A stretch of 64,000 nt of DNA from Adhaeribacter pallidiroseus (GCF_003340495.1 NZ_QASA01000001.1:4402001-4466000), one strand, 5' to 3'. Positions 52,839 to 61,944 are shown, numbered from the stretch's first letter. The notes: generated by a model not told the origin, from the letters alone. Numbers and translations are program-made.

Positions 52839-55118
52839 ATGATAGCAGAACAAAAACCTTATTACCTCCAGCGAACCGAAGAATTAGGCATTACTGCTTC
52901 TGAAAATCAGCTTAGTGTTCACATACCTGGGGAAGAGAAACCACAAATGCTACAGTTGTTAAGCGGAGACGGCAAAGAAGATAATTTACTCATCTTATAC
53001 CTGGATTTACAAATGAAAGAAGGTTCGTTTGTAGCCCTGACTCATGAGATTGAAGTAACTGGAAGCTTCTCTGATACACCGAAAAAGTTGATTGTTCCCT
53101 ATCGGAATACCCGGTTAAAAAAGCCAATTGGAAGTAATAAGTACAGACTACCGGCAAATGCACCAGCATTTCCTTTTCTACCACCACCGCTTATTCAAGC
53201 TTATAGCTCCGGATTAAACATACCCTTACTTATTCTAGTGGAAGGATCCCTAAAAGCATTAAAAGGAAGTATGCACGGAGCTTATGCAGTAGGCATCAAT
53301 GGCATTTGGGGACTCCGGGGAAAAGGATCCAGTGAGCTACACCCGATCATTAAGAAAATCATAGAAGTTTGTAAAGTTCAACATGTGTTGTACCTGCATG
53401 ATGCGGACTTCCGAAGAGTTAATTATAGCTACCTTAAAGATTTAGGAGAACGACCGAAAAACTTTGCAGATACAGTGCTGGCCTACCAAAGGTCTATTCA
53501 AAAATATAAAAGCCAAACCGTTAATTTTTTTTACGGCCATCCCTTAGAAAATGGTCCCAAGGGATTGGATGATGTTTTTATTACTTACCCAGGTCGCGAA
53601 ACGGAAATTTTAGGTGATTTACTACAGTTTCAGGAGGCCAAGCGTTTTTTTAAAATCCATAAGGTACCCGCCGATTTTAAGACTCACGCTGATATAAAGA
53701 AATATTTCTACATCGATAATCCGCAAAACTTCTACGATCACCACTCCGACCTTATCGGGGAGGATCCATATATTTTTTTAGGTGATTTCTACCAGTACAA
53801 TCCAGAAGAAGATTCCGTGGAGATGACTTTACCGAAGGAAGTAAATGATTTTGTGCTAGTAGGTAATCGCTACTTCAAAAACATTTATGAACTAAATAGC
53901 AAAGGCCACCCAGAGCGGGTCAGGTCCATTAGGAACACGGAAATTATACTGGATGATTTCAGGCGAATGAATAAGGATGATAAACAAGCAAAAGCATTAA
54001 TGTTGAAAATTCCTAAATACGATGGTTATGTGAATGAACCTGACTTTTTAAATTTTAAACAGGAAACCATCATCAAAGAAAGGTTTCGAATGCTTAATCT
54101 AGCTTACCGCCTGGAACATGATCCAGAACCAGGAGACTGGCCCCACATTAGACGATTTTTAAAACATATTTTCCATAATGGAGGTGATTGCAAATACGAA
54201 GTTGGATTGGATATGATCCAGATGTATTATACCAAGCCTTGTCAAATACAACGAATTCTAGCCCTAGTTTCTACCTCTAACGAAACAGGAAAAACTAAAT
54301 TCCTAGAGCTAATGCGAGCCATCTTTGGTCAAAATATGAGCATTATTGGCTCTGCCGATTTTGAAAGTCAATTCAATCCTTACATTGTAAAATCACTAGT
54401 AGGCGTTGATGAAAGCAAGATTGATGATCCCCGGATTATTGAAATGATAAAATCGATGGTCACAAATCCCTATGCCAATCTAAATGACAAAGGAGTAGCA
54501 GCGGTTCAAGTAGTTAATCGAGTAAAACTGATTATGACTACCAACCACGTTGAAGATTTTGCAAGCATTCACCAGGCCGAGAACAAGTGGTTTATTCTGG
54601 ATGTAGGTACGGTTCAAAATAAAGACAAAGAGTTAATGGAAAAAATGCAGGCGGAAATCCCTGCTTTTCTTCATTTTCTGTTAAATCGGGAACTGAAATA
54701 TTATTCAAATGAAAGTCGATTTGCTATTCCCGATTATATTGTAGAGACAAAAGCATTACAACGCATTAAGGAAAACTCTAAGCCAGAAGTATTACTCCGA
54801 ATTTTAGATTATTTAAAAGAGCGTTTTGCTGACTTTGACGAGGACGAAATTAGGATTGATGCCAAACGATTGCACGAATTAATTTTTGGAGAGAAGAACT
54901 TCCGGTACACCGCACATGATATAGGTAAAACTATTAAGCAGAACTTAAATTTGGATCCTATTTCTGTATCGAAGCATTTCCGATTTCCCAAACAAGAGAT
55001 TAAGGGAGAAGAAGTTCTAGATGAAAATACTGGAGAGATAGTACCTCCAGAAATTGTTACAACTTGGGAATATAAAAATGGGCGTTATTATGTATTTCCA
55101 CGTTCTCAATTTAGCTAA
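52839..55118 (+). CDS. Primase-helicase of plasmid/phage-satellite type (DUF3854-like TOPRIM plus SF3/DUF5906 helicase)
   Basis: A 759-residue replication protein. The N-terminal part has a TOPRIM-like primase region: ILVEGSLKALKG near residue 130 and VLYLHDADFRRVNY near residue 184. The C-terminal part is a superfamily-3-like helicase: Walker A STSNETGKTKFLEL near residue 480, Walker B-type LVGVDESKIDD near residue 520, and the sensor segment VKLIMTTNHVEDF near residue 563. A final winged-helix-like domain (about 640-720) may bind the origin. Such proteins replicate satellites, ICEs and plasmids. It ends at a terminator, followed by repeat clusters. Confidence 0.85.
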   Translation: MIAEQKPYYLQRTEELGITASENQLSVHIPGEEKPQMLQLLSGDGKEDNLLILYLDLQMKEGSFVALTHEIEVTGSFSDTPKKLIVPYRNTRLKKPIGSNKYRLPANAPAFPFLPPPLIQAYSSGLNIPLLILVEGSLKALKGSMHGAYAVGINGIWGLRGKGSSELHPIIKKIIEVCKVQHVLYLHDADFRRVNYSYLKDLGERPKNFADTVLAYQRSIQKYKSQTVNFFYGHPLENGPKGLDDVFITYPGRETEILGDLLQFQEAKRFFKIHKVPADFKTHADIKKYFYIDNPQNFYDHHSDLIGEDPYIFLGDFYQYNPEEDSVEMTLPKEVNDFVLVGNRYFKNIYELNSKGHPERVRSIRNTEIILDDFRRMNKDDKQAKALMLKIPKYDGYVNEPDFLNFKQETIIKERFRMLNLAYRLEHDPEPGDWPHIRRFLKHIFHNGGDCKYEVGLDMIQMYYTKPCQIQRILALVSTSNETGKTKFLELMRAIFGQNMSIIGSADFESQFNPYIVKSLVGVDESKIDDPRIIEMIKSMVTNPYANLNDKGVAAVQVVNRVKLIMTTNHVEDFASIHQAENKWFILDVGTVQNKDKELMEKMQAEIPAFLHFLLNRELKYYSNESRFAIPDYIVETKALQRIKENSKPEVLLRILDYLKERFADFDEDEIRIDAKRLHELIFGEKNFRYTAHDIGKTIKQNLNLDPISVSKHFRFPKQEIKGEEVLDENTGEIVPPEIVTTWEYKNGRYYVFPRSQFS

Positions 55119-55138
55119 TTATAAATTTTCACAGTGGT

Positions 55139-55168
55139 AAAGTGCAATTGTCTTGCACTTTTTTTTTC
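55139..55168 (+). terminator. Terminator of the primase-helicase operon
   Basis: AAAGTGCAA/TTGCACTTT with a 5-nt loop followed by eight T, 20 bp after the stop codon; a textbook intrinsic terminator. Confidence 0.9.
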
Positions 55169-55203
55169 ACCTAATTTTATTAATGAACTAAAAAGGAAAA
55201 AAT

Positions 55204-55437
55204 AGGTGAGATTGTGAGAAGTAGTACATAAATATTATAAATGTCAGCATTTTACCTCCTCACTAAATTGTTTTTTTAGAGTGAGAAAAAGTGAGAAATG
55301 TGAGAAAAAACTTCACTCATTGTTCTAATGAAAGTAAACTTTCTCACACTCTCACTAATTAATTCTTTAAAAGAAACTTATAATTAACTTTATCTCCCTA
55401 AAAAACAAGACTTTAAGCAATTTCTAACTTTCTCACT
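55204..55437. repeat. GTGAG/CTCAC iteron-like repeats, candidate replication origin
   Basis: Five GTGAG copies (55206, 55214, 55281, 55291, 55300) in a context of GTGAGAA, and four inverted CTCAC copies (55259, 55344, 55351, 55432) lie within 234 bp of AT-rich sequence directly behind the primase-helicase gene. The last three direct copies are spaced 9-10 bp, about one helix turn. This matches the layout of iteron origins placed 3' of the replicase gene in satellites. No protein binding is shown. Confidence 0.5.
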
Positions 55438-55537
55438 CTCAAACTATAATTATTGTTCCAAAATCGGACAATATTGACCCTAATTGGAAGCACTTAAAAC
55501 AATAAAGAAAATGCATTTATAATAAAAATATAAAAAC

Positions 55538-55587
55538 AGGAGGTGCTTCTTTATCCTAAATACTTTAATGATAAAGAAGCACCTCCT
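55538..55587. terminator. 18-bp perfect inverted repeat (AGGAGGTGCTTCTTTATC)
   Basis: Two perfect 18-bp arms (55538-55555, 55570-55587) separated by a 14-nt loop, about 100 bp past the stop of the lipoprotein gene at 55688. It can end minus-strand transcription and also marks the right side of the accessory island. No U tract is strong on either strand. Confidence 0.6.
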
Positions 55588-55687
55588 AAGCATCAAATTG
55601 CTTTATAGTATTTCTACTTTAGTTTCATATACTAACCACAAATAAGATGACCTAACTTGAAAACTTAATTTACAATATATACATGTA

Positions 55688-55891
55688 TCATTTCTGACTA
55701 TTCAGACTATCACTTGCACTTGTGGAGGTGTCACTCATCATTACTCCAATGGGATTTGCAGTATCGGAAGTTACCGGAGGAGTAGTGCTATTTGCTTCAG
55801 TTGTGCTGTCGGAATTAGCAGAGCTTTCGGTTCCTTTTCCGCAGGCGTTGCAAAAACAAACAATACTAAGGGCTAATAATGCTTTTTTCAT
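55688..55891 (-). CDS. Small lipoprotein (67 aa)
   Basis: The signal peptide MKKALLALSIVCFCNACG ends in a lipobox with the acylated Cys at residue 17. The mature part is almost entirely Ser/Thr/Asp/Asn (low-complexity), the form of an extended surface linker peptide. It follows the molybdenum hydroxylase gene by 30 bp on the same strand and may be its last operon gene. No known function. Confidence 0.7.
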   Translation of the reverse strand: MKKALLALSIVCFCNACGKGTESSANSDSTTEANSTTPPVTSDTANPIGVMMSDTSTSASDSLNSQK

Positions 55892-55921
55892 ATTGATCTA
55901 TCTTTTTAATAATAGTTTCCC

Positions 55922-58180
55922 TTATACAAGTTGCTTATTGCCTTGTAGAAAGGGTTGAGTATATTCCCGTTGTCCCGTTGCCTTGTACAAAGCATTTGCC
56001 AGTGCTGCAAAGATGGGTGGAAACAACGGTTCACCCAGGCCAGTTGGATCTGCTTCACTTTTTACAAAATGAACTTCAATGGCTTTTGGCGCTTCGCTGT
56101 GCCGGATCATGCGATATTTGTCAAAATTACTTTTCTGAGGCACTCCTTCTTGAAAGGTCATTTCGCCATACAATGCATTGCCAATGCCATCAATTATTCC
56201 TCCTTCACTCATGTTAGTAGCTGCATCCGGATTCACTACTACTCCGCAGTCAACGGCCGCATATACTTTTTCCACAACAGGTTTGTTTTCCTGCATGGTC
56301 AAATCAATCACTTGGGCTACATAGGTATTATGACAAAAGTAAGCCGAAATGCCCCGGTGAACATCTTTACTGGCTTGCTTCCAATTAGATTTATCCCGGA
56401 CCAATTTTAATACTCCAGCATAACGTTCCGCATCATAATCGTTTTGCTTGCCTACGGGCTTTTTCTTAGCACGGTCCAAAAGTTCCAAGCGAAATTCAAT
56501 TGGATCCTTTTCCGCTAACTCGGCAACCTCGTCTAAAAAAGACTGCTCTACGGCACCCAGGAAATTAGATCGGGGAGCCCGAAAGGCTCCAATTGTAATG
56601 TTGGAATCCAGCATCCACTCCTCGGCTAAATAATGATCCACGGCACCCGCCGGAAAGCGATTTTGGGCAAATCCTAAGGGACTTTCGGGAATCCCTCCCG
56701 CTTTTACTTGATAGGCAATCAGGTTGTTTTTATCATCTAACGCCGCTTTATACGTGGCTGTATACATAGGCCGATAAATCCCGTAGGTCATATCATCCTC
56801 ACGGGTGTAAACCAGCTTCACAGGAGCCTGCAACTTTTGAGAAATAACCGCGGCTTCTACTAAATGGTGGCCATAAGCTCTTTGGCCAAAGCCACCACCC
56901 ATACGAGCCAATTTTATGTGAATCTTTTCTTTAGGTAATCCCAGGCGGGCTGCAAGGGTTTGTGATATTAACTCGGGTGCTTGGATAGGAGCTACTATTT
57001 CAGCTTTATCTTTCGTAACGTGGGCGAAACAATTTACCGGTTCCATGGCATTGTGCGCCAGGAAAGGAGCCGTATACGTGCGTTCAATCACTTTTTTAGC
57101 CGTTTTAAAGACACCTGCCGGATCCCCATCTTTACGCAGCTCTTTACCCGGCTTTTTCATCATTTCCGCCATCTTCACTTGATGCTTTTCGGTACTCTCC
57201 AGACCGGCTGGAATTTTAACCATTTGTTTGTTACCGCCAAACCCAGCTATAGTTACGGTAGAGTCACTTATTTTTTCCCACTCTACTTTCAGAGCTTTCT
57301 TGGCATTCATTACTTCCCAAGTAGAATTTCCCACCACTACCACCAGCTCCGTAAAACTGGTCGTATCAAAACCGTTTCTTTCGTAATCATCGGCTAATGT
57401 TTTAATGACAAATACATCCTTAATCCCGGGCATAGATTTTACGGCTTTATCCTCCACCGATTTTACTTTTAATCCGAATGCTGGTGGATGGGCCATCATG
57501 GCAATCAGCATTCCTTCTTGTTTATAATCCAAAGTGAATAAAGGTTTGCCGGTTACAATATTCATTCCTTCAACGTTCCGCTTCGAATTACCAATGATTT
57601 TAAAATCACCGACTTTTTTTAAAGGCACTTCTTCGGGAACCTTTAGTTTAGCCGCTTGAGAAGCAAATTCTCCATAACCTCCTTCTTTGCCACTCCCCTT
57701 GTGGTGTAATACGCCATCCTTAGTGGTAATTTCACTAGCCGGTACTTTCCAGGTTTGAGCTGCGGCATTTATGAGCAGGTGTCGGGCAGTAGCTCCGGCG
57801 GTGCGCAAAGGCTTCCAGGCCATCTGCATGGCCAGACTCCCCCCAGTAAACTGGCGATCATAGCGTTCTGGGAAAAAATCGGCTTGCTCAACGGTTACGT
57901 TTTTCCAATCGACATCCAACTCTTCGGCCAGCATCATGGGCATGGATGTCTTCACATTGGATCCAAATTCCGGGTTAGGTGAAAATAAAGTAACCAGCCC
58001 GTTGTCGCCGATCTTTATGTAGCTATTTAGTTCAAACCAAGCTTTCGGTAGTTTTGACACCTCCTCCGTAGTAGGCTTGCAGCCGGCCAGCCAACTAAAA
58101 CTGAGCATCATGCCGCCTCCGGCTAGAGCCGAAGCTTTTAAGAAATCCCGCCGGTTGATCGTTTTTTTTGCAGTTTCCAT
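55922..58180 (-). CDS. Tat-exported molybdopterin-binding subunit (xanthine dehydrogenase / isoquinoline 1-oxidoreductase beta-type)
   Basis: About 752 residues; the start at 58180 gives a twin-arginine leader (KKTINRRDFLKASALAGGGMM), and a longer start at 58255 would place this leader internally. Family signatures are GGSLAMQMAWKPLRTAGATAR near residue 130, MGGGFGQRAYGHHLVEAA near residue 435, and GAFRAPRSNFLGAVEQSFLDE near residue 535, which wrap the molybdopterin-cytosine dinucleotide. Such enzymes oxidise aldehydes or N-heterocycles in the periplasm. The [2Fe-2S] subunit gene is 10 bp upstream, forming the heterodimer operon. Substrate cannot be told. Confidence 0.92.
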   Translation of the reverse strand: METAKKTINRRDFLKASALAGGGMMLSFSWLAGCKPTTEEVSKLPKAWFELNSYIKIGDNGLVTLFSPNPEFGSNVKTSMPMMLAEELDVDWKNVTVEQADFFPERYDRQFTGGSLAMQMAWKPLRTAGATARHLLINAAAQTWKVPASEITTKDGVLHHKGSGKEGGYGEFASQAAKLKVPEEVPLKKVGDFKIIGNSKRNVEGMNIVTGKPLFTLDYKQEGMLIAMMAHPPAFGLKVKSVEDKAVKSMPGIKDVFVIKTLADDYERNGFDTTSFTELVVVVGNSTWEVMNAKKALKVEWEKISDSTVTIAGFGGNKQMVKIPAGLESTEKHQVKMAEMMKKPGKELRKDGDPAGVFKTAKKVIERTYTAPFLAHNAMEPVNCFAHVTKDKAEIVAPIQAPELISQTLAARLGLPKEKIHIKLARMGGGFGQRAYGHHLVEAAVISQKLQAPVKLVYTREDDMTYGIYRPMYTATYKAALDDKNNLIAYQVKAGGIPESPLGFAQNRFPAGAVDHYLAEEWMLDSNITIGAFRAPRSNFLGAVEQSFLDEVAELAEKDPIEFRLELLDRAKKKPVGKQNDYDAERYAGVLKLVRDKSNWKQASKDVHRGISAYFCHNTYVAQVIDLTMQENKPVVEKVYAAVDCGVVVNPDAATNMSEGGIIDGIGNALYGEMTFQEGVPQKSNFDKYRMIRHSEAPKAIEVHFVKSEADPTGLGEPLFPPIFAALANALYKATGQREYTQPFLQGNKQLV

Positions 58181-58190
58181 AGTTACAGTT

Positions 58191-58658
58191 TTAGGCAGTT
58201 TTGGTTGATTTAGCAGCCGTTTTGATAGCGGTCTTAATACGCAGATAAGTGGCACAACGGCAGATATTACCGTTCATCGTCGTTTCAATTTCTTCATCCG
58301 TAGGATTTGGATTGCTTTTCAACAACGCTGATGCATTCATTATTTGCCCAGCCTGACAATAGCCGCACTGTGCTACATCATGTTCCAACCAGGCTTGTTG
58401 TACCGGATGGTCTCCTTTTTCCGAAAGTCCCTCTATGGTGGTTATGGTTTGTTCGCCTACCGCTGATACCGGCAATTGACAGGAACGCATGGCTACCTCG
58501 CCGAGATGGATGGTGCAGGCCCCACATTGGGCAATGCCACAACCGTACTTGGTTCCGACTAGGTTTAGGTGATCCCGCAACACCCACAACATAGGCGTGG
58601 CTGGGTCAACGTTCACCTGCAGAACTTTTCCGTTAATTTTTAAGCTATATGTTGCCAT
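58191..58658 (-). CDS. [2Fe-2S] subunit of the molybdenum hydroxylase
   Basis: A 155-residue iron-sulfur protein with two clusters. The plant-ferredoxin-like cluster ligands are in GTKYGCGIAQCGACTIHLG near residue 38 plus the downstream Cys (SCQLP); the second cluster is held by QCGYCQAGQIM near residue 98 and GNICRCATYLRI near residue 130. It passes electrons from the molybdenum site. No signal peptide, so it is carried through the Tat system with its partner (known for this family). Confidence 0.95.
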   Translation of the reverse strand: MATYSLKINGKVLQVNVDPATPMLWVLRDHLNLVGTKYGCGIAQCGACTIHLGEVAMRSCQLPVSAVGEQTITTIEGLSEKGDHPVQQAWLEHDVAQCGYCQAGQIMNASALLKSNPNPTDEEIETTMNGNICRCATYLRIKTAIKTAAKSTKTA

Positions 58659-58724
58659 AACTTTGTATGTTAAAGGTTACAATAATATACCTGGAAATAA
58701 ATTACCATCCTATACTTTAGCCTT

Positions 58725-59222
58725 TTACGGCTTTACTATGCTATTATATTCAGCATCCGTAACTGGCTCTAACCATATCACGGCTCCATTTTGGGTGTTG
58801 GTTACGGCTATTTGAATAAACTCTTGATTGGGACTCGCCCCGTGCCAATGCTTTACATTTGGCGGGCATTTGACTACTTCTCCTTTCCGTAGAATCCTTT
58901 TCGGACTCCCTTTTTCTTGATAATACCCTACTCCACCGGTGGCTAGCAATATCTGTCCGCCCGGATGAGAATGCCACTTGGTCCGGGCCCCCGGTTCAAA
59001 AGTTACATTGCCTACCGATATCGGATTAAGACTGTCACTCGCCACCAAGGGCTGCAACCAAGCATTACCTTTAAAATTATCATTGGTAATCTTTTCTCCT
59101 GTGGGAAAAACCAGGTTCTGGTTAATAGACGAACTATTTTTCTTGTTCTGTGCCTTCACTGGCAAAGTGAATGAGCAAAAAAGCACCCACGAGAGAATAA
59201 ACAAGTTGGCAAAGTATATCAT
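58725..59222 (-). CDS. Secreted cupin-domain protein
   Basis: A 165-residue protein with signal peptide (LFILSWVLFCSFTLPVKAQ). The cupin metal motifs are TKWHSHPGGQILLATGG near residue 86 (two His and Gln) and KCPPNVKHWHGAS near residue 123 (His). The residues for metal binding are all present. It starts 11 bp after the carboxymuconolactone-decarboxylase-like gene, forming a pair often found together in redox clusters. Enzyme activity unknown. Confidence 0.9.
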   Translation of the reverse strand: MIYFANLFILSWVLFCSFTLPVKAQNKKNSSSINQNLVFPTGEKITNDNFKGNAWLQPLVASDSLNPISVGNVTFEPGARTKWHSHPGGQILLATGGVGYYQEKGSPKRILRKGEVVKCPPNVKHWHGASPNQEFIQIAVTNTQNGAVIWLEPVTDAEYNSIVKP

Positions 59223-59233
59223 GGTAATACCTT

Positions 59234-59980
59234 TTATTTCTTTCTTGAATTTATTACAATCGCCAGAACCTGTTTAGCTACTTCTGCCTCCTTTTTTCCA
59301 CCATGGGCGTCAATCAGGGAAATGATTTGCATGAGCCCAGCTTCCGTGATACCAATGTTTAAGGCAATGCCCATATGGCTTTGCATCATCGGCTCGACTC
59401 CCCCCAAGTTGATAAGGGCCGATATAGTAGCAATTTCTCTATCGGCATAGCTAATAATATCCCGGGTAAAAAGGTCGGCAAACAAATGCTCCTTCAAAAA
59501 TATCTCTATTTCTGGGCTGAAGGCTGCATAGCCGGTTTTGGGGCTTGTCTCTGGTCTACCAGTTAGGCTTTCTAATACTTTCTTTCCCCGCTCGTATTTG
59601 CTTCCACTATCCGATACAGGGGTAGCTCCTTTGCCTACCTTATCGATTATACCTTTCGTTTTTCTTGCATCTACTACTGCCATCAAGGTTTTTATTCCCT
59701 GAAGACTTCTGGGAAAGCCACAATAGGCATACAAGTGAACAAGTACTTCTTTTGCTTCATTAATAGTAAGGCCTGCATCCAGTGCTTTGTGCAAAGTCTG
59801 ATTTAATTGGGGCAGATCTCCTTTAGCCGTAAAGGTTGCAATTGGTACGATATGTTGCTGCTTGGCATCCAGACCTTGGTTTCTACCTCCGTTAATTTGT
59901 GCTTGCATGGTGTTAGAAACAAGTAAAAAGGTAAGAAAGTAAATAATAAACATCAGGTGGTGAATTCGTGCACTTAACAT
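59234..59980 (-). CDS. Secreted two-domain carboxymuconolactone-decarboxylase-like protein
   Basis: A 248-residue protein with an N-terminal hydrophobic segment (MFIIYFLTFLLVSNTMQAQ), so it is likely exported; start at 59953 is also possible. Two CMD-type helical repeats are seen: TINEAKEVLVHLYAYCGFPRSL near residue 75 and REIATISALINLGGVEPMMQSH near residue 185. The Cys-x-x-Cys of AhpD is not complete in either repeat, so peroxidase activity is doubtful. It pairs with the cupin gene 11 bp on. Confidence 0.88.
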   Translation of the reverse strand: MLSARIHHLMFIIYFLTFLLVSNTMQAQINGGRNQGLDAKQQHIVPIATFTAKGDLPQLNQTLHKALDAGLTINEAKEVLVHLYAYCGFPRSLQGIKTLMAVVDARKTKGIIDKVGKGATPVSDSGSKYERGKKVLESLTGRPETSPKTGYAAFSPEIEIFLKEHLFADLFTRDIISYADREIATISALINLGGVEPMMQSHMGIALNIGITEAGLMQIISLIDAHGGKKEAEVAKQVLAIVINSRKK

Positions 59981-60144
59981 AAAGTAAAATTAAAAGCCTA
60001 ACTCAATAACTTACCCTCTCAGGCACATCATGTAGTATATGATCATCCGGAAGGATTTATGGACTTAACAAGAAGGTAAAGAACAAAGCCGTAGTAAAAA
60101 GCTTTTTTAAGATTCACAAGAATCAAAACTTCTTACTACAGTAT

Positions 60145-60780
60145 TCATTTTTGGATTAATTGGAGTTTTTCTAACCACTTCTTTACTTCCTCTTGCACCT
60201 GTTTTTCTTTTTCTCCCTCCATCACGAACAAAACACCATCTCTTTCTATTCCGCCCTTAGTCGTAAAGCCTTCTAGTATTTTACTATTGGGAGCCATTGC
60301 TTTTACCGTTTCGAAAGTGCTGCCAATGCCGTAGCCAGCGTTGGAATTAAAAGGCACAATGGTTTTACCACTTAGATTATACTGGTTTAAAAAGCTTTTC
60401 ATGGGTGGCGGTAACTGCATGCCCCAAGTCGGGAAGCCTAAAAACACCACATTATAATTTTCTATGCTGTCAATTTTTGTTTTCAAAGGCGGTAAAAAAC
60501 CGGTTGCGTTTTCATTAGCCACCTGATCCACAATTTGTCTATAATTTTGAGGATAAGGATTATCTAACTCCAATGCCACCAAGGCTCCACCGATATTTTG
60601 GTGAATCATTTCCGCAATAGCCTTAGTATTATTGGTCCGGGATAAATACACAATTAAGACTTTATCTGGAGTTACAGAAGAGGCAGTTTGCACATTGATG
60701 CCAAAATCTTCCGTTTGGGAAGGAGAACAAGCAGAAAATAAAAAAAAGAACCCCAACAGTAATTGCATCATACAAGTCAT
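60145..60780 (-). CDS. Flavodoxin-like lipoprotein
   Basis: About 211 residues. The start at 60780 gives a signal peptide with lipobox LLLGFFFLFSAC; a longer start at 60828 exists. The FMN phosphate loop is IVYLSRTNNTKAIAE near residue 43, and FLGFPTWGMQLPPPM near residue 115 is the flavodoxin Tyr/Trp loop region. Extracytoplasmic flavodoxins of this kind occur beside Tat-exported oxidoreductases and may donate electrons to them. It is on the minus strand with the rest of the redox set. Confidence 0.88.
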   Translation of the reverse strand: MTCMMQLLLGFFFLFSACSPSQTEDFGINVQTASSVTPDKVLIVYLSRTNNTKAIAEMIHQNIGGALVALELDNPYPQNYRQIVDQVANENATGFLPPLKTKIDSIENYNVVFLGFPTWGMQLPPPMKSFLNQYNLSGKTIVPFNSNAGYGIGSTFETVKAMAPNSKILEGFTTKGGIERDGVLFVMEGEKEKQVQEEVKKWLEKLQLIQK

Positions 60781-60848
60781 TATTTTATTCTCTTTAATTG
60801 TTGCCACAATTTTTATATTAGCATTCAAATAGTTTGGGGAAAAGTGGT

Positions 60849-61352
60849 CTAATCACCCATTAATCGGGTAAAAGAAAGGGAGCCTAAGGACCATTTATTG
60901 CCTTCCTTTACATACACTTCCGTAACCATAAATGGGTTGGTAACTTCATTGCCACCAACTACGGCTAACAACCTGATTTTGCTTAACAGAATGGCCGTAT
61001 TGCCAATAAACTTTACGGATGTATCTTGAATTTCGGCATGCTTGTAATGAATCCCTCCACTTCTAATTATGTTGACTTCCTGCTCCTTCCCCCAGCTTCC
61101 TCCCATATGGACAAACATAGCGTTCTCATGGAAGAGAGCGGCTAAAGTATCTGCTTTCTTATCAGCCATCCATTGCCATTTCTTCTTAGAAAGGCTAATA
61201 ATTTCTTGTTCTGAATTCAGACTATTGGTTTTAGATGCACTTGCTTTTTTTTGTGCGAAGCCTTCTGAGGTACTCACTAACAGGAAACACAATCCAAGAA
61301 TGGATACTTTCATCCAAGTATTTACCAATTTACTATGGAACATAACTTTCAT
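60849..61352 (-). CDS. Secreted NTF2-like (DUF4440) protein
   Basis: Roughly 167 residues; starts at 61400, 61352 or 61313 are possible, and the signal peptide is VSILGLCFLLVSTSEGFAQ. The domain is a cone-shaped NTF2/SnoaL fold: KWQWMADKKADTLAALFHE and FVHMGGSW near residues 60-85, ending in VTEVYVKEGNKWSLGSLSF. Such domains bind or isomerise small ligands. It is a tandem paralog of the gene at 61492-61944 (clear identity throughout) with a 139-bp gap. Confidence 0.85.
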   Translation of the reverse strand: MKVMFHSKLVNTWMKVSILGLCFLLVSTSEGFAQKKASASKTNSLNSEQEIISLSKKKWQWMADKKADTLAALFHENAMFVHMGGSWGKEQEVNIIRSGGIHYKHAEIQDTSVKFIGNTAILLSKIRLLAVVGGNEVTNPFMVTEVYVKEGNKWSLGSLSFTRLMGD

Positions 61353-61491
61353 TTTATTGAGGTTTGAAATTTTTGTTTTATATATTTTTTTTGCTATCAC
61401 CCCAAACTTCCTTGTTGTATTGTCGCTACTGAGTTACTTCTTTCTGTGTAAGGGCCGTTAACTTCAGAACCAACCCAGCCTGGTTATACTA

Positions 61492-61944
61492 CTAATGTTT
61501 AATTTGATGGGTGTCCCGAACACTGCTAAAGGTCAAGGCTAACAATTTCCAATCATTCCCTAGTTTTTTATAGACTTCGGTTACGGTAAATTCTGTAACG
61601 GCATCACTGCCCCGGACCACCGCCGTGAGCGTAATGCGGTTCCAAAGAATAGCCGTATCGTCAACAATTTCTACCGCCACATCATGGACATCGGCTTTCT
61701 TGTACCAAATGCTTCCGGATTTAATAATATCGAGTTCCTCCTGCTTTTTCCAGGTTCCACTCATATGCACAAATTTTGATTTATCGTGGAAGAGAGCGGC
61801 CAGCTTGTCCACGTTCTTGTCGGCCATCCATTGCCATTTCTCTTTAGATAGATCTTTAATTTTCTGTTCTGTGGCAGAATTTTGGGCAAAGGACCATTGC
61901 GCACTTAGGATGATTAAAAATAAGCTGATGATTGATTTTTTCAT
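61492..61944 (-). CDS. Secreted NTF2-like (DUF4440) protein, paralog
   Basis: 150 residues with signal peptide MKKSIISLFLIILSAQWSFAQ. The domain starts KEKWQWMADKNVDKLAALFHD, has FVHMSGTWKKQEELDIIKSGS and ends VTEVYKKLGNDWKLLALTFSSVR, aligning with its neighbour over the full length. Origin by tandem duplication is clear. No catalytic residues can be assigned. Confidence 0.87.
   Translation of the reverse strand: MKKSIISLFLIILSAQWSFAQNSATEQKIKDLSKEKWQWMADKNVDKLAALFHDKSKFVHMSGTWKKQEELDIIKSGSIWYKKADVHDVAVEIVDDTAILWNRITLTAVVRGSDAVTEFTVTEVYKKLGNDWKLLALTFSSVRDTHQIKH

Noticed and set aside
46916-55687. Prophage
   Set aside because: No terminase, portal, capsid, tail or lysis genes and no integrase; only replication, control and defence genes.
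46916-55687. Flanking direct repeats as att sites
   Set aside because: I compared both edges by eye and found no shared string long enough to be convincing.
55955-56410. 151-codon plus-strand frame opposite the molybdenum hydroxylase gene
   Set aside because: Fully antisense to a clear coding gene; Cys/His/Phe-rich shadow protein.
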